Shown here: positions 52,648 through 59,571 of the stretch, piece by piece | Numbering within the stretch: position 1 is the first letter of the stretch | How the letters are laid out: every line of letters begins with the position of its first letter | Source of the DNA: an uncultured Cytophagales bacterium | GTDB lineage: Bacteria > Bacteroidota > Bacteroidia > Cytophagales > UBA9547 | Assembly: GCA_945957555.1 (NCBI GenBank) | Contig: CAMFLX010000008.1 | Span: 1 to 64,000 of the forward strand | Direction: 5' to 3' | DNA: 64,000 nt | The notes under the pieces: generated by a model | Databases searched by the model: none | What the model was told of the DNA's origin: nothing | What the model saw: the letters and a program-made list of their open reading frames with translations, nothing else | Program-made: the position numbers and the translations under genes

Positions 52648-53388
52648 ATGAACATAGATATTAAAATACTCGTCTCCATTGCGCAAAAGGCAGGGAAACA
52701 GATATTAACGGTGTACAATTCTGGAGATTTCGGAATTGAAACAAAAAAAGATGATAGCCCCTTAACCATCGCAGATCAACTATCAGACAAGATCATAACG
52801 GAAGAGCTTCTTAAACATTACCCTGAAATTCCTATTGTCTCGGAAGAAGGTGAAAACGTTAATTATGAAACCCGTAAAGATTTTGAATATTTTTGGCTTG
52901 TCGATCCGCTTGATGGCACCAAGGAATTCATAAATAAAAACGGTGATTTTACGGTGAACATTGCGCTAATCCATAAAAACAATCCGATCATTGGGGTGAT
53001 ATATGTTCCCGTACACGACACCACCTACCATGGAACTTTGTTCTTGGGTGCCTACAAAATTGCCGATGGTATACAATCGCGCATTCAGGTAAATAATAAA
53101 AAGGAAAGCCTTACGGCTGTAGGCTCGAAGTCTCACGCTACGGAGGAAGACAAGGCTGTTTTAAGCCAATACGACATCAAAGATTTTACATCGAGGGGTA
53201 GTAGTCTTAAATTTTGTATGATTGCGGAAGGAAAAGCTGATCTGTACCACAGAGGAGGGCCTACCATGGAGTGGGATACCGCCGCAGGCCATGCCATTGT
53301 CCTTGCTGCGGGCGGAAAAGTGGAAGGTCTACTTTACAATAAGGAAAACCTGTTAAACTCAAGTTTTACTTGCAAAGGTTTTGTATAA
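52648..53388 (+). CDS. cysQ: 3'(2'),5'-bisphosphate nucleotidase
   Basis: 246 residues, inositol-monophosphatase superfamily; removes the 3'-phosphate of PAP during sulfate assimilation. The metal-binding motifs are intact: EEGENVNYETRKDFEYFWLVDPLDGTKEFI (Glu and Asp ligands near 68-90) and the C-terminal WDTAAGHAIVLAAGG (near 212). SKSHATEEDKAVL is the family's middle segment. It starts from ATG 52648, 8 bp after the tsf terminator. Confidence 0.9.
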   Translation: MNIDIKILVSIAQKAGKQILTVYNSGDFGIETKKDDSPLTIADQLSDKIITEELLKHYPEIPIVSEEGENVNYETRKDFEYFWLVDPLDGTKEFINKNGDFTVNIALIHKNNPIIGVIYVPVHDTTYHGTLFLGAYKIADGIQSRIQVNNKKESLTAVGSKSHATEEDKAVLSQYDIKDFTSRGSSLKFCMIAEGKADLYHRGGPTMEWDTAAGHAIVLAAGGKVEGLLYNKENLLNSSFTCKGFV

Positions 53389-53410
53389 TTAAAAATATTT
53401 TATATTTTTG
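53380..53410 (+). promoter_or_regulatory. rpsU promoter
   Basis: -33 TTTG (53380-53383, within the last codons of cysQ), 19-bp spacer, perfect -7 TATTTTTG (53403-53410), 30 bp before the start. Confidence 0.65.
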
Positions 53411-53440
53411 CAATCCTACAAGAAATGAGGTGTAAATAAT

Positions 53441-53635
53441 ATGCTAATAGTAAACGTAAAAGAAAACGAGTCAATTGACAAAGCTCTTAAAAGATACAAA
53501 AAGAAGTTTGAAAAAACTGGTGTTTTGAGAGAATTGAGAAGCAGAACTGAATACGTAAAGAGGTCTGTTCGTAGAAGAGAGCAAGTAATAAAGGCTGCTT
53601 ACAGACAAACCTTATTTGCTACTGAAAATTATTAA
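53441..53635 (+). CDS. rpsU: 30S ribosomal protein S21
   Basis: 64 residues, typical length. Motifs ENESIDKALKRYKKKFEKTGVLRELRSRTEYVKRSVRRREQ are complete. It has its own promoter and a terminator 25 bp after the stop. Confidence 0.96.
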   Translation: MLIVNVKENESIDKALKRYKKKFEKTGVLRELRSRTEYVKRSVRRREQVIKAAYRQTLFATENY

Positions 53636-53660
53636 TTCAATAATTTTCGCATAAAGATTT

Positions 53661-53687
53661 AAAATCCTGCACTTGCGGGATTTTTTT
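53661..53687 (+). terminator. Rho-independent terminator after rpsU
   Basis: AAAATCCTGC-ACTT-GCGGGATTTTTTT: an intact stem with one T-G wobble. Confidence 0.85.
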
Positions 53688-53786
53688 ATGCCCATACATT
53701 TTCGTGGAGTTCCAGTTCAATCCCAAAAAAATTGTATACTCTAAGCATTGGTTTGTAGCTTATATTTGATCGTTAAAGGCCTAGAA

Positions 53787-54388
53787 ATGAAAATCTTTAA
53801 TATTACATTACACATCCCTAATATATTATCGCTCTATCGTCTTATATCTGCCCCCTTTATCCTTTTACTTATTTATCTAGGTTATGAAAACACTTTTATA
53901 ATACTGTTTGTCATTAATCAGATCTCCGACACTTTAGATGGGTACATTGCCCGAAAGTACAAGCTCGAATCAGAGATCGGCAGCCTCCTTGACTCTTATG
54001 CAGATATCGGTAGCTATATCATCGCCTTTGCTGGAATTTGGAAATTCCCCCCTACCTCTTCCAATCAACATATTCTACATGGTTATTGATCTTTCTGTCA
54101 CTTTATATACTGGCCTTGGTCATTGCAAAAATAAAATTCAAGAGGGCTGTCACAGGACTCCATTTGTATTCGAGCAAAATCACGGGCTATCTACAAGGAA
54201 GCTTTTTAGTTGCATTATTTGCCTTTGGCTTGATTCCAATATTCTTTTACATCATGATTGTTTTTGGAATACTTGCAGAACTGGAAGTAATCATGATTAA
54301 CCTCATTTCATCCAAACCTATCCTCAATGCAAAAGGCCTTTATTGGGTTGTAAAGGAAGGACGTTTGAAAACCAATAGAATGGACTAG
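53787..54388 (+). pseudogene. CDP-alcohol phosphatidyltransferase, frameshifted
   Basis: Two overlapping frames give one protein. The first part (53787-54052) contains the full CDP-alcohol phosphatidyltransferase motif DTLDGYIARKYKLESEIGSLLDSYAD (Asp-x2-Asp-Gly-x2-Ala-Arg..Gly..Asp..Asp) and membrane segments (FILLLIYL, FIILFVI). The second part (54038-54388, shifted frame) continues with membrane helices and ends LYWVVKEGRLKTNRMD. The switch falls on the C6 run at 54047-54052; one more C restores a continuous frame. It is either a real frameshift, a sequencing error, or a short phase-variable tract. It may also be a contingency gene for phospholipid synthesis. Confidence 0.75.
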
Positions 54389-55425
54389 TCCACTAAAACA
54401 TTGCTCATAAAAGAGCTTTTAAGCGCCAACCAAGTCAAAAAGAAAACTAGTGACCACATTAGATAAATATCGTAGTAGTCTATCGTATCCTTAAACTTAG
54501 AAACCTTAGTTTTTGACTTCTCCAATTTGTCTATTTGTCTAAAAATTTTCGACAAAGCTTCATTATTGGTAGCTCTTTCAAACTTCCCCTGCCCTATTTC
54601 GGCAATACGTTTTAGCGTTTCTTCATTAAGTTGGTTGTTTACCGAATAAATATCTCCATTTTCGTCTTTATAGTCAACCTCCCCATCTTTGCCCACCGCA
54701 ATGGTATAGATCTTTATGCCAAAGCCATTTGCGAGCTGAGCCGCCGTGATGGGATCCAATTGTCCTGCATTGCTTTCTCCATCGCTGAGTAAGATCATTA
54801 CTTTGGATTTTGATTTTAGTTCGCGCATCCTATTTGTCCCTGCTGCTATTGCTGTACCGATTGCCGTACCATCTACATCAATCATTTCAAACTTAACATC
54901 CGCTATGAGTTCCTTTAGCATATTATAGTCGCTGGTAAGGGGACACAAAGTAAATGCCTCTCCGGAAAAGACCACCATCCCTATCCTATCGTTCTGCCTT
55001 CCATCCACAAATTCTATTGCGACCTTTTTGGCGGCTTCTAATCTATTAGGCACAAAATCAAGTGCAGCCATTGATTCTGAGATATCCATTACCACCACAA
55101 TATCTATCCCCTCTGAAGACTTGGAAATAATCTCATTCACCTTTTGTGGCCTCGCCAAAGCCACAAGCACCAACTCTATAAAAAGCAAGAAGAAAATAGT
55201 TGGTATAAACCTGAGATAGATTGAAAAGTCCCTTAAACTTTTGCTTTGTGGCACAATGATATCCAGCTTCGGTCGGAACCTCAAAAACAACAGCCAACTC
55301 AATAGAAATAAAAACGGAACGAGCGGCATCAAATATAAGAATGGCTTATGAACCCACTCGTACTGCAATAGCTCCTCTATTGAAAAATACTTTAAGTCGA
55401 ACCATTTGAAATCGAACTTATTCAT
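54385..55425 (-). CDS. VWA-domain membrane protein (BatA/BatB type)
   Basis: 346 residues. N-terminal hydrophobic segments (about 28-50 FLYLMPLVPFLFLLSWLLFL and 77-95) then a VWA domain with an intact MIDAS motif DISESMAALD (~110) and the downstream DGESNAGQLD. A C-terminal segment (YLMWSLVFFLTWLAL) makes a second membrane pass. BatA-type proteins act with DUF58 and MoxR-like proteins at the membrane, with unsettled function. Its start overlaps the BatD-like gene by 8 bp, so it is the last gene of the operon. Confidence 0.8.
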   Translation of the reverse strand: MNKFDFKWFDLKYFSIEELLQYEWVHKPFLYLMPLVPFLFLLSWLLFLRFRPKLDIIVPQSKSLRDFSIYLRFIPTIFFLLFIELVLVALARPQKVNEIISKSSEGIDIVVVMDISESMAALDFVPNRLEAAKKVAIEFVDGRQNDRIGMVVFSGEAFTLCPLTSDYNMLKELIADVKFEMIDVDGTAIGTAIAAGTNRMRELKSKSKVMILLSDGESNAGQLDPITAAQLANGFGIKIYTIAVGKDGEVDYKDENGDIYSVNNQLNEETLKRIAEIGQGKFERATNNEALSKIFRQIDKLEKSKTKVSKFKDTIDYYDIYLMWSLVFFLTWLALKSSFMSNVLVD

Positions 55426-56287
55426 TGCTTTTGTTCTTCGACTGTTTAAAAAACTCCAATTTGGACTTATTATATATGATTTCTATATCTACATACAATT
55501 GGTCACTAAAAGCTCCAGAGTATATTGCCCTATCTATATTTTGCAAAGCCTCATACAACTTCTGATCCTTGTATATATGATTGATTTCTTTGGCAGTATA
55601 GGTACTCACCGGCTTTTGACTGATATCTGACATAATATCCTTCCAATTACCAACAATCTTCTCCAAAGTACCTACATCGTGTGCCTGTTGAAAGGTTTTC
55701 AACATTTCATTGTGGTTTTTGATGTATATTTTAAATCTTCGCTTCTGGGCAATTTTTAGATACATGCGCTTCACTCTTTGTGTATATACCCTAGCAAGTG
55801 TATAGATTGCTACCAAGGCAGCCAGAATAGACGCAAGCCATACCTGATAGTTAAATTTGTAGTTAAGTGTTGCATGCCTAAGATCTTCTTGCAAACCTGT
55901 TCCTATCTTTGGCTTGATTAATAGTATGGAATCTTTATTGGAGTGGTATATGGTAGAATCACCAGCCTCATATTTGTAAATCGGCAATCGCAAATACTGT
56001 ATGCTGTCTAAGCCGAAGGAGATCAACTCGTAGAGCACACTGTCCATCTGTATATTGTTTTCTAAGCGAGAATTGAATGTCTTGATGCCCAACAATTTAA
56101 ATCCGCCATAGTCTGAGGTGGAATCGGGCATGAGCACTTGAACATCGTAAGGAAACCGCACTTCCAACACATAAGATACACGTTGCCCCAATTGCATAGT
56201 GTCAGCAAGAAACCGTCCCTTTACCTCTATTTTTTGTGAAAAAACAGGGAATACGACAAACAGACATATGTAAACGATCCTATTCAA
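55418..56287 (-). CDS. BatD/BatE-region membrane protein (hypothetical)
   Basis: 289 residues from TTG 56287. The open frame extends to 56386, which would overlap the DUF58 gene by almost 100 bp, whereas TTG 56287 lies 1 bp after the DUF58 stop and gives the signal peptide MNRIVYICLFVVFPVFS. The mature part starts KIEVKGRFLADTMQLGQRVSYVLEVRFPYDVQ, a beta-sandwich opening like that of BatD-type proteins, then one membrane segment (VWLASILAALVAIYTLARV, ~155-173) and a helical cytoplasmic C-terminus. It sits between DUF58 and the VWA protein in the same operon. A BatD-like role is inferred from the context. Confidence 0.6.
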   Translation of the reverse strand: MNRIVYICLFVVFPVFSQKIEVKGRFLADTMQLGQRVSYVLEVRFPYDVQVLMPDSTSDYGGFKLLGIKTFNSRLENNIQMDSVLYELISFGLDSIQYLRLPIYKYEAGDSTIYHSNKDSILLIKPKIGTGLQEDLRHATLNYKFNYQVWLASILAALVAIYTLARVYTQRVKRMYLKIAQKRRFKIYIKNHNEMLKTFQQAHDVGTLEKIVGNWKDIMSDISQKPVSTYTAKEINHIYKDQKLYEALQNIDRAIYSGAFSDQLYVDIEIIYNKSKLEFFKQSKNKSNE

Positions 56288-56288
56288 G

Positions 56289-57149
56289 CTATTTTTTCCT
56301 TTTCTTAAAGAGTTCAATAAGTTTGATGACGTAATCTTCATGGCAAAAGACATGAACATAACTTGAATTGGTTTTTTTACAAACATTCATCAATATGTCT
56401 CTGTTAGATTTGAAGATACCCACCACCGATTCCCTGAATTTTCGAGAACTGGAATTTACCCAAAGTGTTTGTTGTGTTTCATTGTCAAAAATAGGAATGA
56501 TCCCGAGTCGTGGAATGATGGTCTCTCGGCGTTCAGACACATGGATCACGATAAGGTCGTGTTTCAAGGCCAAGGTACTTAAGTTCCCTTCAAAACTACT
56601 ATCTATAAAATCTGAAATCACAATAACCAAACTCTTCTTTTTAAGTACGTTATTGAGCTCCTTAAGTGCTTCATTGAGGTCTGTCTTAAGAGATTTGGGT
56701 TTCAGCCTAAAGATACTAGACACCAAGTTATATACTGAGGTCTGCCCCTTGTGGGGTTTGATGTATTTTTCTTTCTGGTCAGAGAAACAAAGTAAACCTA
56801 CTTGGCTGTTTTCACGAGCAGCTGCCAAAGCCAGCACGGCGGCTATTTCTTTCGAAACATCTATCTTACGAACATCTTTTCCGATGTATTGGGAAGCACT
56901 CACATCTAGGAGGATCATCACCTGCTGATCATGCTCTTCTTTATATGTATTTACATAAGTATCATGGCCTTTGGCAGTAGCGGTCCAGTTGATCGTTCGG
57001 ATATCGTCGCCATACTGATAAGACCTAATATCGTCAAACTCAATACCAGTACCCTTAAAGACCGAACGAAAACTCCCTTTCATCTGAGAATTCACATTCT
57101 TACGAATACGAATCTCAAACTTCACGAGTTTTTTGAGGAGTTCTTTCAT
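56289..57149 (-). CDS. DUF58 domain protein
   Basis: 286 residues. First gene of the operon. MKELLKKLVKFEIRIRKNVNSQMKGSFRSVFKGTGIEFDDIRSYQYGDDIRTINWTATAK is the DUF58 hallmark, with the VWA-like part after it (MILLDVSASQYIGKD). The order DUF58, BatD-like, VWA protein matches the Bat (Bacteroides aerotolerance-type) operon without its usual MoxR ATPase gene, which is not in the 400 bp upstream. The function of Bat systems is not settled. Confidence 0.85.
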   Translation of the reverse strand: MKELLKKLVKFEIRIRKNVNSQMKGSFRSVFKGTGIEFDDIRSYQYGDDIRTINWTATAKGHDTYVNTYKEEHDQQVMILLDVSASQYIGKDVRKIDVSKEIAAVLALAAARENSQVGLLCFSDQKEKYIKPHKGQTSVYNLVSSIFRLKPKSLKTDLNEALKELNNVLKKKSLVIVISDFIDSSFEGNLSTLALKHDLIVIHVSERRETIIPRLGIIPIFDNETQQTLWVNSSSRKFRESVVGIFKSNRDILMNVCKKTNSSYVHVFCHEDYVIKLIELFKKRKK

Positions 57150-57169
57150 TTAATAATACCAAAATATTG

Positions 57170-57177
57170 TAGTTTTG
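57170..57177 (+). promoter_or_regulatory. -7 element of the DUF4296 gene
   Basis: TAGTTTTG matches TAnnTTTG 29 bp before the start at 57206; -33 not clear. Confidence 0.4.
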
Positions 57178-57205
57178 CAAATATAGTTATGTATTAACAA
57201 ATTCA

Positions 57206-57547
57206 TTGATGAAAGGCATAATAATCATAGTACTTTTAGGAATGGTGGCTTGCCAGAAACAGGCAAAACCTGAAAACCTCATCGATCCCAAAACATTGGT
57301 TGATATTCTTACAGAAATCCACTTGGCTGAGGCCAAAGTTCAGAACATAGGATACAGAAGCCAAGATTCTACTTATTTTGTATTTTACAACCTAGAAGAG
57401 GAGATCTTTAAGAAATATCACGTTTCTAAAAAAGACTACGATAGCAGCTATGCATATTACATTCGCAAGCCAAAGGAATTTAATGAGATCTATGAAAAAA
57501 CCATAGACAGCTTAACTGTACGACAAGCAAAAAACGTAAAGCTTTAA
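57206..57547 (+). CDS. DUF4296 lipoprotein
   Basis: 113 residues. Lipoprotein signal peptide with lipobox MVAC (Cys ~16), then KPENLIDPKTLVDILTEIHLAEAKV, the DUF4296 start, and DYDSSYAYYIRKPKEFNEIYEKTIDSL. DUF4296 lipoproteins are widespread in Bacteroidota and of unknown function. It stands alone and ends 95 bp before tRNA-Met. The start could be the second Met. Confidence 0.8.
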   Translation: MMKGIIIIVLLGMVACQKQAKPENLIDPKTLVDILTEIHLAEAKVQNIGYRSQDSTYFVFYNLEEEIFKKYHVSKKDYDSSYAYYIRKPKEFNEIYEKTIDSLTVRQAKNVKL

Positions 57548-57598
57548 TCCTTACCCACAGCAAACACCTCATCGTGACGATTATTTTTGACAAATAAT

Positions 57599-57629
57599 TT
57601 TGCACATTGGATTATTTTTCTGATTTTTG
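57599..57629 (+). promoter_or_regulatory. Promoter of the tRNA-Met gene
   Basis: -33 TTTG (57599-57602), 19-bp spacer, -7 GATTTTTG (57622-57629), 14 bp before the tRNA. A second possible -7, TAATTTTG, overlaps the -33 at 57595-57602. Confidence 0.4.
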
Positions 57630-57642
57630 CAGTCCGATTTAC

Positions 57643-57716
57643 GGCGGGGTAGCTCAGTTGGTTAGAGCACAGGATTCATAACCCTGAGGTCGGCAGTTCG
57701 ACCCTGCTCCCCGCTA
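57643..57716 (+). tRNA. tRNA-Met (anticodon CAT)
   Basis: 74 nt. Acceptor GGCGGGG/CCCCGCT with discriminator A, D-arm GCTC..GAGC, anticodon loop TTCATAA with CAT at 57677-57679, T-arm GGCAG-TTCGACC-CTGCT. The last anticodon-stem pair is A·C. No CCA is encoded. Elongator or initiator was not separated here. Confidence 0.93.
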
Positions 57717-57718
57717 CG

Positions 57719-57749
57719 AAAAGGCTTCACTTTTGTGGAGCCTTTTTTT
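57719..57749 (+). terminator. Rho-independent terminator after tRNA-Met
   Basis: AAAAGGCTTCAC-TTTT-GTGGAGCCTTTTTTT, with one mismatched pair. Confidence 0.85.
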
Positions 57750-57765
57750 GATTTTAGTTTCAACC

Positions 57766-57852
57766 AGAGAGGTGTCCGAGTGGTTGAAGGAGCACGCCTG
57801 GAAAGTGTGTATGCGGGTAACCGTATCGAGAGTTCGAATCTCTTCCTCTCTA
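57766..57852 (+). tRNA. tRNA-Ser (anticodon GGA)
   Basis: About 87 nt, long variable arm as in class II tRNAs. Acceptor AGAGAGG/CCTCTCT, anticodon stem CACGC/GTGTG around loop CTGGAAA with GGA at 57800-57802, T-loop TTCGAAT. No CCA is encoded. The discriminator reads A, unusual for Ser (normally G), so the exact 3' end deserves a check. Confidence 0.88.
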
Positions 57853-57854
57853 CA

Positions 57855-57904
57855 GCAAAACAAAAAGCCCCGAAAGAAATTTCTTTCGGGGCTTTTTGTT
57901 TTGC
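57855..57904. terminator. Bidirectional terminator, 50-bp perfect palindrome
   Basis: Two 25-bp arms (57855-57879 and 57880-57904) match exactly with no loop. The GC core GCCCCGAAAG/CTTTCGGGGC is flanked by A5/T5 runs. It should stop both the tRNA transcript and the minus-strand hydrolase gene ending at 57970. Confidence 0.9.
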
Positions 57905-57969
57905 TACATTCAAACACAATCCTCATTCGTTGCATCATTGTCCAAACGAGGGCACTTATGGAGATTGAT

Positions 57970-59127
57970 TTACTTTTGAATCAATATCTTTTGAGTAGCC
58001 TGACCTTTGTTGCTGTAGTTGACTACCATTATATACATTCCTGTGTCTATGTTTGAAATGCTGTTTTCTTCAGCTATTTGATTTTGCGACCAGATTTCTT
58101 TTCCTGTCAAATCCAAAAGCTTAATGGCTTTTACTTTTTCTAAATTATTCACATGGATATTCAGTCCATTTCCTGACCTGTATGCATATACCTCCAAGTC
58201 TTGGTCCTCCAAACTTCCAGACTCTACAGAAGTTACGGCAAGTTGACCTTTGAAAAACTGCACCATATTACTCAAATAAGTACTAGACACTGCGTGACTT
58301 CCATTTTGCACTGTCAAAAATGTAGAACTTACGTTTTTTGCTTTCAGTGCTTTATCGAAAATCTGGCTTTGACAATATGGAACTACTGCATCACTTGTAC
58401 CGTGGATCAACATATATGCAGGATCTGTTGGGTCAATATAGGTTATTGGGTTTACCATTTGACTTTTGTCCTTATTTTGCTGAATGGGCCCTCCTATCAA
58501 TTTTGAACATGGCGAATCTGCAGCATTGTTATTAAATGAGGATCCGCAAGAATCCATTATTAAAAAATCCGTCGGTCCAGACCAATCACATACGGCATGT
58601 ACATAACTTCTTTTGGTCTTAAAATTACCCAGACTTCCTTCCAAGTCCATGGTGACACTCCCCCTTGTAAATGTTTTCACATTTCTGGTGGTACCCGCTA
58701 GTGAAGCTAATTGTCCACCAGAAGAAAAACCAGAAATGCCTACAAATGAAGTATCTAACTTATAAGTAGTGCTATTGCCCCTTAAAAAACGAATCACTGC
58801 TTTAATATCATGCATTTGTGCAGGAAAAATAGCATCTGTATTTGACCTGTGGTTTGGAGTTACCACTGCAAAACCTCCATCTAAAAGAGAAGCGACCACC
58901 GTACTTAAATCTGCAGAACCTTTACCATTGTTGTTCATATATGCACTTCCATAAATATGAACCACAACAGGATAACTGGATTTTGTAGTCTTTGGCAAGT
59001 AAATATCAAGATTGTGATATACTTGCCCATCACCGACATAGTTGACATCAGCAAATTTCTGAGAATACTGTTGTCCGAAAACATTCATGCACAAGCATGA
59101 AATGAATAGTAGTGTTTTTTTGATCAT
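57970..59127 (-). CDS. Secreted alpha/beta hydrolase (esterase/lipase-like) with T9SS domain
   Basis: 385 residues. Signal peptide ending NVFGQ. The alpha/beta hydrolase fold carries the oxyanion segment VVVHIYGSAYMNNNG, the Ser nucleophile in GISGFSSGGQLAS (~136), Asp in LIHGTSDAVVPY (~244) and His in VQNGSHAVSS (~274), as in BD-FAE/acetyl-xylan-esterase-like enzymes. The C-terminus is a T9SS sorting signal (LEVYAYRSGNGLNIHVNN..NIDTGMYIMVV). It probably removes acyl groups from plant polysaccharides, given the GH43 and GH30-like genes upstream. Substrate is inferred. Confidence 0.8.
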   Translation of the reverse strand: MIKKTLLFISCLCMNVFGQQYSQKFADVNYVGDGQVYHNLDIYLPKTTKSSYPVVVHIYGSAYMNNNGKGSADLSTVVASLLDGGFAVVTPNHRSNTDAIFPAQMHDIKAVIRFLRGNSTTYKLDTSFVGISGFSSGGQLASLAGTTRNVKTFTRGSVTMDLEGSLGNFKTKRSYVHAVCDWSGPTDFLIMDSCGSSFNNNAADSPCSKLIGGPIQQNKDKSQMVNPITYIDPTDPAYMLIHGTSDAVVPYCQSQIFDKALKAKNVSSTFLTVQNGSHAVSSTYLSNMVQFFKGQLAVTSVESGSLEDQDLEVYAYRSGNGLNIHVNNLEKVKAIKLLDLTGKEIWSQNQIAEENSISNIDTGMYIMVVNYSNKGQATQKILIQK

Positions 59128-59571
59128 AAATTAAACTTTAATTGTCTATTTTTTTTTATTATTCTATGTAAAAGATACATACAATTATGAGTCTACATTT
59201 CTCCATATGAATTGTAAACAAAAACTTCCTTTTAATCTTAAAAAGCACTATAGGGTATAATCATACAGGTTATGATACGACATAGCCCCTTTATTTTGAC
59301 ATCAATTTTATTCGAATAAAAAACAAAAGGCCCCTTTCGAGACCTTTTGCTTTTAGTGCTTACTCACCTTTAATAAGACAAAACGTGCGTGATCTATCAT
59401 ATAAATGGGTGAATAAAAGATAATAGGTTTTAGTTTAGGTGGACAAATTAATAATCTTTAATGCTTTCAATATTCTTTCTATTTTACGGTTTATTTTCAA
59501 ATTTTATAGCCATCAAAAAAGGCATCAAAAGTCCAAAATGGGCCCTGATGCCCAACCTAAAAAAAATGGAT
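59128..59571. other. Noncoding region between the esterase and GH43 genes
   Basis: No gene is supported. It holds the leader of the esterase gene and the GH43 terminator listed at 59322-59350. Confidence 0.5.
59322..59350 (-). terminator. Terminator of the GH43 gene
   Basis: Minus-strand reading: GCAAAAGGTCTC-GAAA-GGGGCCTTTTG followed by TTTTTT. Stem CAAAAGG/CCTTTTG. It lies about 220 bp after the GH43 stop. Confidence 0.65.

Noticed and set aside
57595-57602. TAATTTTG as the main tRNA promoter -7
   Set aside because: It would put the start 35 bp upstream of the tRNA; the later -7 at 57622 fits better, although it is weaker.
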